The notes below the pieces were generated by a model. That model saw only the letters and a list, made by a program, of their open reading frames with translations, was not told the origin of the DNA and searched no databases. Positions 43,406 through 52,812 of a DNA stretch of 64,000 bases are shown one piece after another; positions within the stretch are counted from its first letter, which is position 1, and each line of letters opens with the position of its first letter. The translations under genes were made by a program, and so were the position numbers. The stretch covers positions 456,613 through 520,612 of the forward strand of contig CAWJEW010000007.1 of NCBI GenBank assembly GCA_963842065.1, written 5' to 3'. The stretch is from CAITWD01 sp963842065 (GTDB taxonomy: Bacteria > Actinomycetota > Thermoleophilia > Miltoncostaeales > Miltoncostaeaceae).

Positions 43406-44164
43406 GTGATGCGCGACGCAGTGGGCCGAGTTCAGTCGGTGTTGTTGGTGGGTGGCTCGTCGGAGATCGGCCTCGCGATCGTGCGGCGCCTGCCCCGTGC
43501 CGAATCCGCCGTCGTGTGCCTCGCGGGCCCCGACCGCCCCGATATGGAACGTGCGGCGGCCGCGCTGCGCAGTGAGGGCGTCGCGCGCGTTGAGATCGTC
43601 GATTTCGACGCCTTGGCGATGGGCGATCAGGCTGACGTCGTTGCGGCGGCGTTCGCGGACGAGCCTGATGTGGTGATCGTGGCGACCGGCTATCTGGGCG
43701 ACCAGCTGGTCGCCGAGCGGGATCCGGCGGCCGCGGCGCGGATCGTCGACATCAATTTCCGCGGGCTCGTGCCCGTGCTGGTCGGTGTTGGACAGCGCCT
43801 GCGTGGGCAGGGCCATGGGACGCTTGTGGTCATGTCGACCGTGGCCGGCGAGCGTCCGCGGCGAGCCAACTACACCTACGGCGCCGCCAAGGCGGGACTC
43901 GATGCGTTTGCCCGGGGACTCGCGGCGTCGCTGCACGGGTCCGGGGTCAACGTCGTCGTCGTGCGCCCAGGCTTCGTGCGGACCCGGATGACGGCGCATC
44001 TGAAGCCGGCGCCCTTCTCCACAACGCCGGCCAAGGTCGCCGACGCCGTGGCAACGGCGATCGATCGCGGCTCCCGGGTCGTCTGGGTTCCCGGCATCTT
44101 GCGGTGGGTCACGATGGTGCTGCGCCACCTGCCGGAGTCGGTCTTTCGACGCCTGCCCGGCTGA
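43406..44164 (+). CDS. dprE2: Decaprenylphosphoryl-2-keto-erythropentose reductase
   Basis: 252 aa short-chain dehydrogenase. Rossmann motif VLLVGGSSEIGLAIVRRLP, second-strand IVDFDALAMGDQ, catalytic Ser in VVMSTVAGERP, catalytic Tyr and Lys in NYTYGAAKAGLDAFARGLA. Completes epimerisation of DPR to DPA with DprE1. Last gene of the cluster; the next gene starts 120 bases away. Confidence 0.92.
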   Translation: MMRDAVGRVQSVLLVGGSSEIGLAIVRRLPRAESAVVCLAGPDRPDMERAAAALRSEGVARVEIVDFDALAMGDQADVVAAAFADEPDVVIVATGYLGDQLVAERDPAAAARIVDINFRGLVPVLVGVGQRLRGQGHGTLVVMSTVAGERPRRANYTYGAAKAGLDAFARGLAASLHGSGVNVVVVRPGFVRTRMTAHLKPAPFSTTPAKVADAVATAIDRGSRVVWVPGILRWVTMVLRHLPESVFRRLPG

Positions 44165-44283
44165 GCCGAGGCGCCCGCCGTCGTGCTCGGGCGGGCCCGT
44201 CCTGTCGGGGGGCGTCCGTGGACGCGAGGGTGGTTGACGACGCGGCGCCCCGGGTAGGACTATCCGGTCGAGAAAGGACCGCG

Positions 44284-44745
44284 ATTCCACCGATCATCAC
44301 CTGCCTGTGGTTCGACACCGACGGCCAGGCGGCCGCCGAGTCCTACGCGTCGGTGTTTCCCGATGGTCGGGTCGTCGGGACGTCCCGGTACACCGACGCC
44401 GGTCCGGGGCCCGCAGGGTCCGTCATGACCGCCGAGTTCGAGATCGGTGGGTCGCGCTTTGTGGCGCTCAACGCCGGCCCGCAGTTCTCCTTCACCGAGG
44501 CGGTCTCGTTCCAGATCATGTGCGCGACCCAGGACGAGATCGACCACTACTGGAGCCGTCTGTCCGACGGGGGCCAGGAGAACGTCTGCGGTTGGCTCAA
44601 GGACCGCTTCGGCATCTCGTGGCAAATCGTGCCGGAGGTCCTGCCGCGGCTTCTCGCCGGCGCCGATCGGGCGCGCGCAGAGCGCGTCACCCGGGCGATG
44701 TTCGGGATGACCAAGCTCGACGTCGCCGCGCTCGAGCGCGCGTAG
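44284..44745 (+). CDS. VOC-superfamily protein (PhnB/3-dmu-9_3-mt type), probable AUU start
   Basis: About 153 aa. The N-terminus PPIITCLWFDTDGQAAAESYASVFPDG, then ALNAGPQFSFTEAVSFQI, and C-terminal GWLKDRFGISWQIVPEVLPRLL match the PhnB/3-demethylubiquinone methyltransferase-like VOC group, small metal-binding enzymes of unknown substrate. The family begins with Met directly before this PxI motif; here the codon is ATT at 44284, with AAAGGA five bases upstream. Upstream GTG codons exist but would add unrelated residues. Confidence 0.82.
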   Translation: MPPIITCLWFDTDGQAAAESYASVFPDGRVVGTSRYTDAGPGPAGSVMTAEFEIGGSRFVALNAGPQFSFTEAVSFQIMCATQDEIDHYWSRLSDGGQENVCGWLKDRFGISWQIVPEVLPRLLAGADRARAERVTRAMFGMTKLDVAALERA

Positions 44746-44914
44746 TGACTCCGGGGCGCGCATTCGCGACCGGCGTCGTCCGCGCGCAGCTTCCGTCCGA
44801 CCGTCAATGTGGCGCACCGTGCGCGTCGCCACTCGCCGCCCGTAGCCGACCCCGGTGTCGGCAACGGGCCGATCGACACCCTGAGCAGCCGGATCGAGCG
44901 GCGATGTCGCGGAC

Positions 44915-45346
44915 TTAGTCGGCCAGGGTGGCCTCAAGGATGATTTCGCCGACCCCGGCGAGGGCTCGCGAGACCGGGCACCCAGCCTTGGCCGTGGCGG
45001 CATACTCGGCAAACTGTTCCTGGGTGATCCCGGGCACGACCCCGACCGTGAGCAGTTCGATCGTTGCGATCGTGGGACTCCCGTCGACTGGGCGCAAGTG
45101 CACTTTCGCGGCGGTCTTGATCGAGTCGGGGCTGTGGCCGGCGCCCGCCAGTATGCTGCTGAGCGCCATCGAGAAGCATGCGGCGTGTGCGGCGCCGACC
45201 AGCTCCTCAGGGTTCGTGCCGGGCTCGTCCTCAAAGCGCGTCGCGAACGAGTACTTGCCGGAGAAGAGCCCGCTGCCGACCGAGACGGTGCCCGAGCCGT
45301 CTTTGAGCCCGCCGTGCCATTCGGCGTATGCATCGCGTGTAGCCAT
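44915..45346 (-). CDS. osmC: OsmC-type organic hydroperoxide reductase
   Basis: 143 aa, the usual OsmC length. Conserved GTVSVGSGLFSGKYSFATRFEDEPGTNPEE, then the first peroxidatic Cys in AAHAACFSMALSSIL and the second in AKAGCPVSRAL. Cytosolic thiol peroxidase for organic hydroperoxides. ATG 45346 matches the family N-terminus; an in-frame ATG eight codons earlier is possible. Confidence 0.92.
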   Translation of the reverse strand: MATRDAYAEWHGGLKDGSGTVSVGSGLFSGKYSFATRFEDEPGTNPEELVGAAHAACFSMALSSILAGAGHSPDSIKTAAKVHLRPVDGSPTIATIELLTVGVVPGITQEQFAEYAATAKAGCPVSRALAGVGEIILEATLAD

Positions 45347-45498
45347 CGTGTGGAGTGCCTTTCGCATCACGGTTGCCGATGAATCCGATCCTATATCGTG
45401 TAGCGACCACGCCCTCTTGGGATCCGGCCGCGATTGGCACGAAGCCCGCGGCGCTCCCCGCAGCGCGACCTCAGCGGCCACGGCTTCGGATCGACCGA

Positions 45499-46806
45499 TC
45501 AATCGGTCTGGTGACCTTCGGCCACGGGGAATCTGACCTCGGCGATCGTGCCCCCGCCGTCCGCCTGGGTGAGGCTCAGCGTGGCGTGATGTCGTTCGGC
45601 GATGGTCCGGGCAATGGCAAGACCCAGGCCGCTGCCGGGAACGCCGACTGCGGCTGAGCCGCGCGCGAATCGTCCGAAGACGCTCGCGCGATCGGCGTCG
45701 GTCAGGCCGGGGCCGTAGTCGCGAATGCGCACGATGGGACCGTCGCGCGGTGACTGGGTGACGGTCAGATCAACCGGCCGATCTGACGGGCTGTACTTGA
45801 TCGCGTTATCGAGAAGCACCACCAGCAACTCGCGCACGCGGTTCGTATCGCCCACGACGACCGTCGTCGACGTGTCGGAGCGCAGCAGACGCGCCGGTGC
45901 AGTCGCTTGGATCTCGCGGAGCGCGTCCTCGGCGACAAGATCCAGCCGAACCACCTCGCGGAGGGTGTCGGTTGCGTTGGCCTCCGCCAACTCGAGCAGC
46001 TCGCGGAGGGTCAGGGCCATCCGATGGCTTTCGCGTTCGACGACGGCCGCAGACGTCTGCAGTCGCGCGAGGTCGCCGCTGCGCGCCACGCGCGAAAGGA
46101 TGCGCGCGTGGCCTTCAATCGCCATCACCGGAGTCTTGAGCTCGTGGGACGCGTCGGCGATGAATTGCTCTTGCTCCCGCGAGGCGGCCTGCACGCGCGC
46201 AAGCAGCCGGTTGAAGGCTCGCGCCAAGCGGCCGAGTTCATCCTTGCGCCCTTCCGGCAGCCGCCGGCTCAACTCGCGCCCGGAAATACGGTCGGCTTCC
46301 TCCTGCATGCGCTCGACGGGACGCAGCGCCCGGGAGGCGAGGACGGCGCCGGCGACCGCCGCCAGCGCGACGGCGAGGATGTCCACGATGATCAGGGTCC
46401 GGCGTACGGTCGCCAGTGCGCTCTGCGTTTGGGCGGTGCTGTGCAGGACAATCGCCTGGCCGCCGTCGGACGACGACGCTTGCGCACTGACCATCCCGTT
46501 TCCCGTTGCCTGGCGCACCAGCGCACGAACCTCGGTCAAGTCCGTGCCGCCGGCGCGGAACGTCTTGGCGACGACCTCGCCCCGGCGATCGAGCAGCCAG
46601 ATGGCATCCTGGGCTGCGGCGAGTCGGTCCAGCTCGACGCCTTCGGGCTCCGCCACCGCGGCACTGTCGGCAAGCTGCGTGGCCGCATGCGCGTCCTGTG
46701 CCGCAAACCGGTCTCGGACGATCACGTAGGTAATCGTCGAACTCACTGCGCCGAGGATGGCGAGGGACAGCACGAACAGCAGCGTCAGCCGGACGCGAAA
46801 CGTCAC
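45499..46806 (-). CDS. Membrane sensor histidine kinase
   Basis: 435 aa. Two membrane helices (LLFVLSLAILGAVSSTITYVI and IVDILAVALAAVAGAVLASRAL) bound a sensor domain of about 130 aa; then HAMP, the phosphoacceptor His in FIADASHELKTPVMAIEGH, and the ATPase with N-box VVLLDNAIKYSP, G1 RDYGPGLTDADR and G2 GSGLGLAIARTIAER. GTG start overlaps the regulator stop (GTGA). Its cognate regulator next door lacks a receiver domain. Confidence 0.92.
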   Translation of the reverse strand: MTFRVRLTLLFVLSLAILGAVSSTITYVIVRDRFAAQDAHAATQLADSAAVAEPEGVELDRLAAAQDAIWLLDRRGEVVAKTFRAGGTDLTEVRALVRQATGNGMVSAQASSSDGGQAIVLHSTAQTQSALATVRRTLIIVDILAVALAAVAGAVLASRALRPVERMQEEADRISGRELSRRLPEGRKDELGRLARAFNRLLARVQAASREQEQFIADASHELKTPVMAIEGHARILSRVARSGDLARLQTSAAVVERESHRMALTLRELLELAEANATDTLREVVRLDLVAEDALREIQATAPARLLRSDTSTTVVVGDTNRVRELLVVLLDNAIKYSPSDRPVDLTVTQSPRDGPIVRIRDYGPGLTDADRASVFGRFARGSAAVGVPGSGLGLAIARTIAERHHATLSLTQADGGGTIAEVRFPVAEGHQTD

Positions 46807-47147
46807 GGGCGGACCGTGTACCCGATACCCCTGACCGCGCGGACAAGCACATCGTCGGGGGCGTCGAGCTTCTTCCGGAGTGCGGATACGAAAACGGCGA
46901 TGACCTTGGCGCGGCCTGGGTACGTGTAGCCCCAGACACCCTCGTAGATTTGCTCGCGCGAGAACGCGCGCCCCGGCGCGGTCATCAGGAAGGCCAGCAG
47001 GTCGCACTCGCGGACCGACAGCTCGACGATCTCGTCGTCGACGACCAGCACATGGCTCCGTGGCTCAGGCACCTCAAGAGCATATGACCGGGGCGGGACG
47101 ACGGGCTCGGCCCAGGGTGTGCGGACGTCACCGTGGTTCTCGTGCAC
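46803..47147 (-). CDS. OmpR-type winged-helix protein without a receiver domain
   Basis: 114 aa containing only the C-terminal DNA-binding domain of OmpR/PhoB proteins: VLVVDDEIVELSVRECDLLAFLM, GRAFSREQIYEGVWGYTYPGRA, VFVSALRKKLDAPDDVLVRAVRGIGYTVRP. The aspartate-bearing receiver module is missing, and no receiver frame is found in the 250 bases upstream. The start is unsure (GTG 47147, or a GTG in front of VLVVDD with GGAG upstream). Coupled to the histidine kinase gene. Confidence 0.8.
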   Translation of the reverse strand: MHENHGDVRTPWAEPVVPPRSYALEVPEPRSHVLVVDDEIVELSVRECDLLAFLMTAPGRAFSREQIYEGVWGYTYPGRAKVIAVFVSALRKKLDAPDDVLVRAVRGIGYTVRP

Positions 47148-47398
47148 GCGGAGCGTGCGGGGCCGGCGACGCCGGGCCTCGACAAATTCTTACCCGCGCA
47201 CAACGTCTGCTTACCGTCCGCTTCTAGGATCACGTGCAATCACTCGATCGGCCAATCGGAATAGTGGTCCGCTATTTGGCACGCGTGACGTCAGCCAGTC
47301 CTGCCATATGACCCCGCGGGACACCGGCTCAGCCGGTGCGCCGCGGGCGCCCCGGCTGACGAATCGTCGGCGCACTACCCCCACGCGGCGCGGGCGCG

Positions 47399-49096
47399 GT
47401 GGCTGAGCGGCGGATCGCGCGGTACCGCTCACGCGGTCGCTCCGCGCGACCCGAACAGGGCCTGGAACAGCTGCGCGCCCTGAACCGGGGTGAGAGCCGG
47501 CCGCAGGGAACGGGGACAGCCGGCCGGCCGGCTCCAGAGCCTCCCGTTGGGGCGTCGCGACGCCGAGGTCGCGGCGGGAAGCGGATCGTGTTGTGGTCGC
47601 TCGGGGGCGTCGGGCTGGTATTGGTGCTCATCGTCGCCGGATTCGCCGGATACGCGTGGTACCTGAACTCCGAGATCCAACGCGTGGATATCAAAGGATT
47701 GGCGAGCGACGGTGTCGGCGCGGAGGCGGGCACCGAGAACATCCTGCTGATCGGCTCCACCTCCCGCTGCGCGCTGAAGGTCCAAAACCCCGCATACGGC
47801 CTGTGTTCGCAGAATGCGGGGGTCAACAGTGACGTCGTGATGATCGTGCACCTGCAGCCTGGGGCGCACAAGGTCTCGCTGCTCTCGATCCCGCGCGACA
47901 CCTTCGTGCCGAATGCGCGCGCCGAGGGGGCGAACAAGATCGACGCAGGATTGGCGGAGGGCCCGAACCAGCTCATCGCGTCGATCGAAGAGGATTTCGG
48001 CATTCCGATCCAGCATTTCGTCGAGTTGAACTTCGACACGTTCGCGAACATCGTCAACGCGGTGGGCGGGGTGCGGATGTACTTTCCGACGCCCGTCTAC
48101 GATCACTACTCGGGGCTGAACGTCACCACGCCGGGCTGTCACACGCTCAACGGCGTGGAGGCCCTGCAGGTCGTGCGGGCCCGGCATTTGCAGTACAAGG
48201 GACCCGGGGTCACCTCGGATGACCCGGCAACCTGGCCGCAGGAAGTCGAGAGCGATTTGGCGCGGATCCGGCGCGATCACGAATTTCTGCGGGTAATGGT
48301 GTCTGCGCTGGCCCACCAGGGCTTGGGCAATCCCGTGACCGACGTGCAGCTGGTCTCATCGGTCGCCCCACAGCTCGAAGTCGACTCGGGGTTCTCCTTG
48401 ACCGACATCGCAGACCTGCTGGTGAGCTTTGGCGGGGTCAACCCGAACAAGGCACCCCAAGTCACGATTCCCATCTCGACAAGCACCTTCGGCAGCTATG
48501 CCTATCAGGGCGGCACGTACGGGGACGTTGTCTTCCCCACCCAACCGGCAGATCAGAACGCCATCGACAGCTTCCTCGGGGTCACGTCCTCAACCGACAC
48601 GATGACTGGCCGGGCGTTGCCGCGGCCGGCGTCGGTCAGCGTCGCAGTGCTCAACGGCACGGGGGTCACCGGTCAGGCCGCCAGCACCGCCGCCGCCCTC
48701 GCGCGGCTTGGCTTCCGCATCGCGGGCACGGGCGATAGCCCTCCGGTGAGCACGCAGGCCGAGGAAACGGTCGCCTATTACGCCGGCCCGCTCGAGCATG
48801 CGGCGGCTGAGGCGGTGGCGCGTTCGCTGTCGGGCTTTGTGGTCACCGCTGAGGATCCCGTAATGGTCAGTTCGGGGTCACAGGTCACGGTGGTCACCGG
48901 GAGCTATTTTGACGTCACCACACCGGCGACTGCGACGAGCGCGGCTCAGACGCCACCCGCCCCGACAGCGGCGAGCTCGTCGACGACGTCCGCGAGTGCG
49001 GCGCCCCCCGGATTCCAAACCCCCAGCGCGCCCGTGCAAGCCCTCGCCCCCTGGGATCCCCGCTCATGCACCGCCTCCGGGGGGCCGGGGTCGTAG
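47399..49096 (+). CDS. LytR-CpsA-Psr (LCP) family glycopolymer ligase
   Basis: 565 aa. Basic N-terminus, one membrane anchor (IVLWSLGGVGLVLVLIVAGFAGYAW), then the LCP catalytic domain: ENILLIGSTSRC, VNSDVVMIVHL, LLSIPRDTFVPN with the conserved Arg-Asp, KIDAGLAEGPNQL, and NAVGGVRMYFP, DFARIRR-like ESDLARIRRDHEF. A LytR_C domain follows (VSVAVLNGTGVTGQAASTAAALARLGFRIAGTG) and a Ser/Thr/Pro tail. Such enzymes transfer glycopolymers such as arabinogalactan to peptidoglycan, which fits the DPA genes nearby. GTG start lacks a strong ribosome-binding site. Confidence 0.9.
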   Translation: MAERRIARYRSRGRSARPEQGLEQLRALNRGESRPQGTGTAGRPAPEPPVGASRRRGRGGKRIVLWSLGGVGLVLVLIVAGFAGYAWYLNSEIQRVDIKGLASDGVGAEAGTENILLIGSTSRCALKVQNPAYGLCSQNAGVNSDVVMIVHLQPGAHKVSLLSIPRDTFVPNARAEGANKIDAGLAEGPNQLIASIEEDFGIPIQHFVELNFDTFANIVNAVGGVRMYFPTPVYDHYSGLNVTTPGCHTLNGVEALQVVRARHLQYKGPGVTSDDPATWPQEVESDLARIRRDHEFLRVMVSALAHQGLGNPVTDVQLVSSVAPQLEVDSGFSLTDIADLLVSFGGVNPNKAPQVTIPISTSTFGSYAYQGGTYGDVVFPTQPADQNAIDSFLGVTSSTDTMTGRALPRPASVSVAVLNGTGVTGQAASTAAALARLGFRIAGTGDSPPVSTQAEETVAYYAGPLEHAAAEAVARSLSGFVVTAEDPVMVSSGSQVTVVTGSYFDVTTPATATSAAQTPPAPTAASSSTTSASAAPPGFQTPSAPVQALAPWDPRSCTASGGPGS

Positions 49097-49383
49097 CGCG
49101 GCTGTGCATCGCGCCAGCGCTGGTCTGTCGTCGATGCGGCTGGGCGGGCGATGTAGAGACGACCATTGGGTCGACACGCCCACCAGGCCTGGCATCCACG
49201 GCGTCCGCTGCTTGCTCCTCGTCGGGTGCGCGCGGCCGGTACTGGTTCTCTGATCCGCCGAGGGCCGCATTCGCTGGTTGCTCAGACGGTGGTCGCGATG
49301 CCGGTCAGTCGGCCAGGGTGCAGGCGAAGCGCCCCCGGATGAGCGAATTCGACTGCTCCAGAACACACTCCAGATGGGGCCAG

Positions 49384-49465
49384 TGGGGGGAGGAGGATTC
49401 GAACCTCCGTAGGCGTAGCCGACGATTTTACAGACCGTTCCCTTTGGCCGCTCGGGCATCCCCCC
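49384..49465 (-). tRNA. tRNA-Tyr (GTA anticodon)
   Basis: 82 nt class-II tRNA with a long variable arm, acceptor GGGGGGA/TCCCCCC, anticodon in GTCTGTAAAATC, and T-loop TTCGAAT. Stands alone between the LCP gene and the response regulator. Confidence 0.95.
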
Positions 49466-49567
49466 AAAGGAAAGCCTCGGAAGGCTAGCCGACGGACCCG
49501 GGCATCTACAACCGTCTTCGACCGGTTCTGGGTGATCGGGCCCACACACGCGCTGCGCACCCCCAGG

Positions 49568-50323
49568 TCAGGGTGCCGAGGCCGCGTCGATCTCGTCGGG
49601 CTCGTGGTCATCCTGACCGGATCCGGGCACCAGATCGAACCGGTAACCGACCCCGTAGTGGGTCTGGATATAGGGATGGTGGGGCAGCGCCTTGGCGAGC
49701 TTCTGGCGGACCTTGCGCACGAACACGTCCACCGAGCGGTCTCCGGCGAGCATCTCGTAGCCCCAGACATCGCGGTAGAGGCGGCTCCGCGGGATCGGCT
49801 TGCCGGCGTTGCGCGCCAAGGCGTACAGCACCTCGAACTCCCGGGGGGTCAGCCCGATCGGCTGCCCGTTCGCGTACGCCTGCACTTGCTCCGGGTCGAT
49901 GCGCAACGGGTCGGCATCGATCGCGGTGCGGCCCGCGGGCTGGCGATGCAGTTCGGCTCGCCGGAGATGGGCGTTGACTCGCGCCATCAGCTCCTTCATC
50001 GAGAACGGCTTGGTGACGTAGTCGTCGGCCCCGAGCTCGAGCCCGTGGACGCGGTCGTACTCGCTCGTGCGAGCACTGCAGACGATAACCGGAATCCGCG
50101 GATCCTCGGCCCGCACCTGCTCGGTGAAGCGCCAGCCGTCGATGCCCGGCAACATCAGATCGAGGATGACCAGGTCTGGGCGCTGACTCTGGAACAGCCG
50201 CAGCCCCTGGGTCCCGTCGGCGGCGCGCAGCACTCGGTACCCGGCGCGCGTGAGCTGGTAGACGATTGATTCGAGGATTGCGTCGTCGTCTTCGACGACC
50301 AGCACCGTCTGGGCGGTCGGCAT
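49568..50323 (-). CDS. OmpR-family response regulator
   Basis: 251 aa. Receiver domain with acidic pocket VVEDDDAI, phosphoacceptor Asp in LVILDLMLPGIDGWRF, Thr/Ser SARTSEYD and Lys in DDYVTKPFSMKELM; then a winged-helix domain (PIGLTPREFEVLYALARNAGKPIPRSRLYRDVWGY, VDVFVRKVRQKL, YGVGYRF). No histidine kinase is adjacent, so it is an orphan. Divergent from the Ser/Thr kinase gene. Confidence 0.93.
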   Translation of the reverse strand: MPTAQTVLVVEDDDAILESIVYQLTRAGYRVLRAADGTQGLRLFQSQRPDLVILDLMLPGIDGWRFTEQVRAEDPRIPVIVCSARTSEYDRVHGLELGADDYVTKPFSMKELMARVNAHLRRAELHRQPAGRTAIDADPLRIDPEQVQAYANGQPIGLTPREFEVLYALARNAGKPIPRSRLYRDVWGYEMLAGDRSVDVFVRKVRQKLAKALPHHPYIQTHYGVGYRFDLVPGSGQDDHEPDEIDAASAP

Positions 50324-50420
50324 ACCTCGCAGCCTAGCGGCGAATGGGCCGGAAGGCCGACGGGGTATTGTGGTGCGCGATGGCTGCGGACCCAAATCGT
50401 CCGGCGACCGGCACCGGTCG

Positions 50421-51878
50421 GTGAGCGGCTCCCCCGCGGACCGCTATGTCGTCGGTGCCCAAATCGGCCGGGGCGGCATGGCAACGGTCTGGCGGGCACA
50501 TGACACCGTCCTGAACCGGACCGTCGCGCTCAAGCGGCTTCGGCCGGGGCTCCGCGAGGACCCCGAGTCGATGGCGCGGTTCCTGCGGGAGGCCCGGACC
50601 GTCGGCCGTCTGTCGCATCCCGGCATCGTTCGCCTGCTGGATGGCGGCGAGGACGACGAGGGGCCGTACCTGGTGATGGAACTCGTCGACGGCGAGGACC
50701 TCAAGACGCGCATCGCACGTGAGGGCCCGCTGCCGCCGCGCGAGGCGGCCCGGATCGGCGCACAGGTGGCGTCCACGCTCGCCTTTGCCCACCAGCACGG
50801 GGTCATCCACCGCGACATCAAGTCCCAGAACGTGCTGATCGACCGCAACGGCAACGCCAAGCTGGCCGACTTCGGCATCGCACAGCTCCTGGAGGCCACC
50901 GGCGAGTCGCGGCTGACGCGGTCGGGAATGATGGTCGGCACCAGCGACTATCTCGCCCCGGAGCAGGCCGAGGGACGGCCCGTCGACGGCCGGACCGACA
51001 CCTACGCGCTGGGGATCGTGCTTTGGGAGTGCCTTACCGGCGAGCTGCCCTTCCCGGGGGAGAACTTCGTCGCGGTCGCAATGCGGCAGCTCAAGGACCC
51101 GCTGCCGGATCCGCGCGAGCGCGTGCCAGCCATCCCGCGCCGGCTCGCCGAATGTGTGCTGCAGGCCGCGGCCAAGGATCCCGGGGACCGCTTCGCGAGC
51201 GCCGAGGACTTTGCCGCCGAGCTTGAGGCGTGTGCCACAGAGGACACGCCGGTCGGTGGCGCTGGACCGCCCGCGTCCGGGCGCTCGCGGGCATCGGATG
51301 CCCGGGCGGCGCGCCGCCGGACCTACCGCCGGCGGCGCGCGGTGGCGCTGGGGGCCATCGTTGTCGCGGTCGCACTGATCGCGTGGGGGCTGAGCGCCGC
51401 CTTCTCCTCTGGCTCCGCCCCGCCGCCGGTCCCCCGTCCGGTGGCGATCACCGTCACCAGCTATGACCCGCAAGGCGACGGGGTGGAGAATCCGGGAGAG
51501 GTGCACTATGTGACCGACGGGAATCCGCGGACGGCCTGGTACACCGAGGCTTACGGCGGATCGCCGACGTTCGGCGGGATCAAGCACGGGGTCGGCCTGC
51601 TGGTGGCGGTGCACCCCGCCTCGCGGCCGACGCGCCTGGATCTGCGGTCCCCGACGCCGGGCGCCGAGTTCCAGATTCGCGCCATTGGCAAGCTCAGCGG
51701 GGCGCCACTGGTCGGCACCATGCGGATGACCGGTGACGACCAGGTGCTGGCGCTGCCCGCCACGGCGCCGCAGGATCTGGTGATCTGGATCGTCCGCCTC
51801 GTGCCGGATCCGCAGGTTGTCGGCGCGTATTGGGCCGGGATCTCGGAGGTATCGGTCTGGGGCGTGCCGAACAACTAA
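50421..51878 (+). CDS. Membrane Ser/Thr protein kinase with discoidin-like outer domain
   Basis: 485 aa from GTG 50421. Kinase: Gly loop IGRGGMATVW, Lys in VALKRL, HRDIKSQNVL, ADFGIAQ, SDYLAPEQ. A basic juxtamembrane region and one helix (AVALGAIVVAVALIAWGLSA) lead to an extracellular domain of about 150 aa with SYDPQGDGVENPGEVHYVTDGNPRTAWYT and GIKHGVGLLVAV, resembling the discoidin/F5-8C-like domain of mycobacterial MviN rather than PASTA repeats. Probably senses a wall ligand. Followed after 3 bases by the recombinase pair. Confidence 0.9.
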   Translation: MSGSPADRYVVGAQIGRGGMATVWRAHDTVLNRTVALKRLRPGLREDPESMARFLREARTVGRLSHPGIVRLLDGGEDDEGPYLVMELVDGEDLKTRIAREGPLPPREAARIGAQVASTLAFAHQHGVIHRDIKSQNVLIDRNGNAKLADFGIAQLLEATGESRLTRSGMMVGTSDYLAPEQAEGRPVDGRTDTYALGIVLWECLTGELPFPGENFVAVAMRQLKDPLPDPRERVPAIPRRLAECVLQAAAKDPGDRFASAEDFAAELEACATEDTPVGGAGPPASGRSRASDARAARRRTYRRRRAVALGAIVVAVALIAWGLSAAFSSGSAPPPVPRPVAITVTSYDPQGDGVENPGEVHYVTDGNPRTAWYTEAYGGSPTFGGIKHGVGLLVAVHPASRPTRLDLRSPTPGAEFQIRAIGKLSGAPLVGTMRMTGDDQVLALPATAPQDLVIWIVRLVPDPQVVGAYWAGISEVSVWGVPNN

Positions 51879-51881
51879 CGC

Positions 51882-52812
51882 ATGACCACCTGGGAGGCGT
51901 CGCTGAGCGATTTCGCGGCGCGACTTGAACGTCAAGGATCCCGCCGGGCGCAGCTGGCGCCCCGGACACGCACGGCGTATCTCAAGGACGTTCGCACGTT
52001 GGCGGGCTGGATCGACGCCCACGGAATCCCGGGGCCCGAGCGCATCACCCCGTCGGTGCTCGGCGCCGCCCTGCGGGCGCTGGGATGGTCGCCGGCCACG
52101 CAGGCGCGCGCGCTCACGGCTGCGCGCGAATGGCTCGCCCCGTACTTCCCGTCCGGGCGATCTCCCGCAGAGCGGCTGGAGCGCCCGAAGGTCCGTGCTC
52201 CGCTGATCCCGCGGCTGTCCCAGCGTGACGCGCAGCGACTGATGGAGTCGGCGGACGCGGACCCGGCGCCCGCGGCGGGGGTTCGCAGCGCGCTTGAGCT
52301 GCGCGACCGGGCAGTCCTGGAGCTGCTCTACGGTTCCGCGCTGCGCCGCCAGGAGCTCTGCGATCTGGACGCTGGCAGGACTCGACTTCGAGCACGAGAC
52401 GGTGCATGTGGTCGGCAAAGGCGACAAGGCCCGTTCGGTGCCGCTCACCGAGCCTGCCGTCGAGGCCCTCGGGGCATGGCTGCGCCAGGGCCGCCCGTTG
52501 CTGGTCGACCACACCGCGCCGGCGCGCAACGAGGTCTTCGTGTCGGTGCGCGGCCGGCCGCTGGACGGGAGTGCCGTGTATCGCATCGTCGCGGCACGCC
52601 TCCGCGCGATGGGGCGCGCGGGTGGGCCGCACCTCCTTCGCCACGCGGCGGCGACCCATCTGCTTGAGGGCCATGATCACCACGAGGGGGCACACCTGCG
52701 AGTCGTTCAAGAGGTGCTCGGGCATGCGAGTCTTGCGACGACCCAGCGATATACCGGAGTGACGACGAAAGACATCCAGCGGCAGCTCAAGCGCGGGCAT
52801 CCACGCGGATGA
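51882..52812 (+). CDS. Xer-type tyrosine recombinase 1 (one-base frameshift)
   Basis: 309 aa after removing one extra base near 52374 (GGACGCTGG should read GGACCTGG). Core-binding domain to about 110, catalytic Arg in YGSALRRQELCDLD, HVVGKGDKARSVPL, His-x-x-Arg in PHLLRHAAATHLLEG, EVLGHASLATTQRYT with His and nucleophile Tyr. All catalytic residues present. A six-residue insertion HDHHEG follows the LLEG helix. Last 4 bases overlap the next recombinase (ATGA). The pair could be the XerC/XerD dimer-resolution system. Confidence 0.85.
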
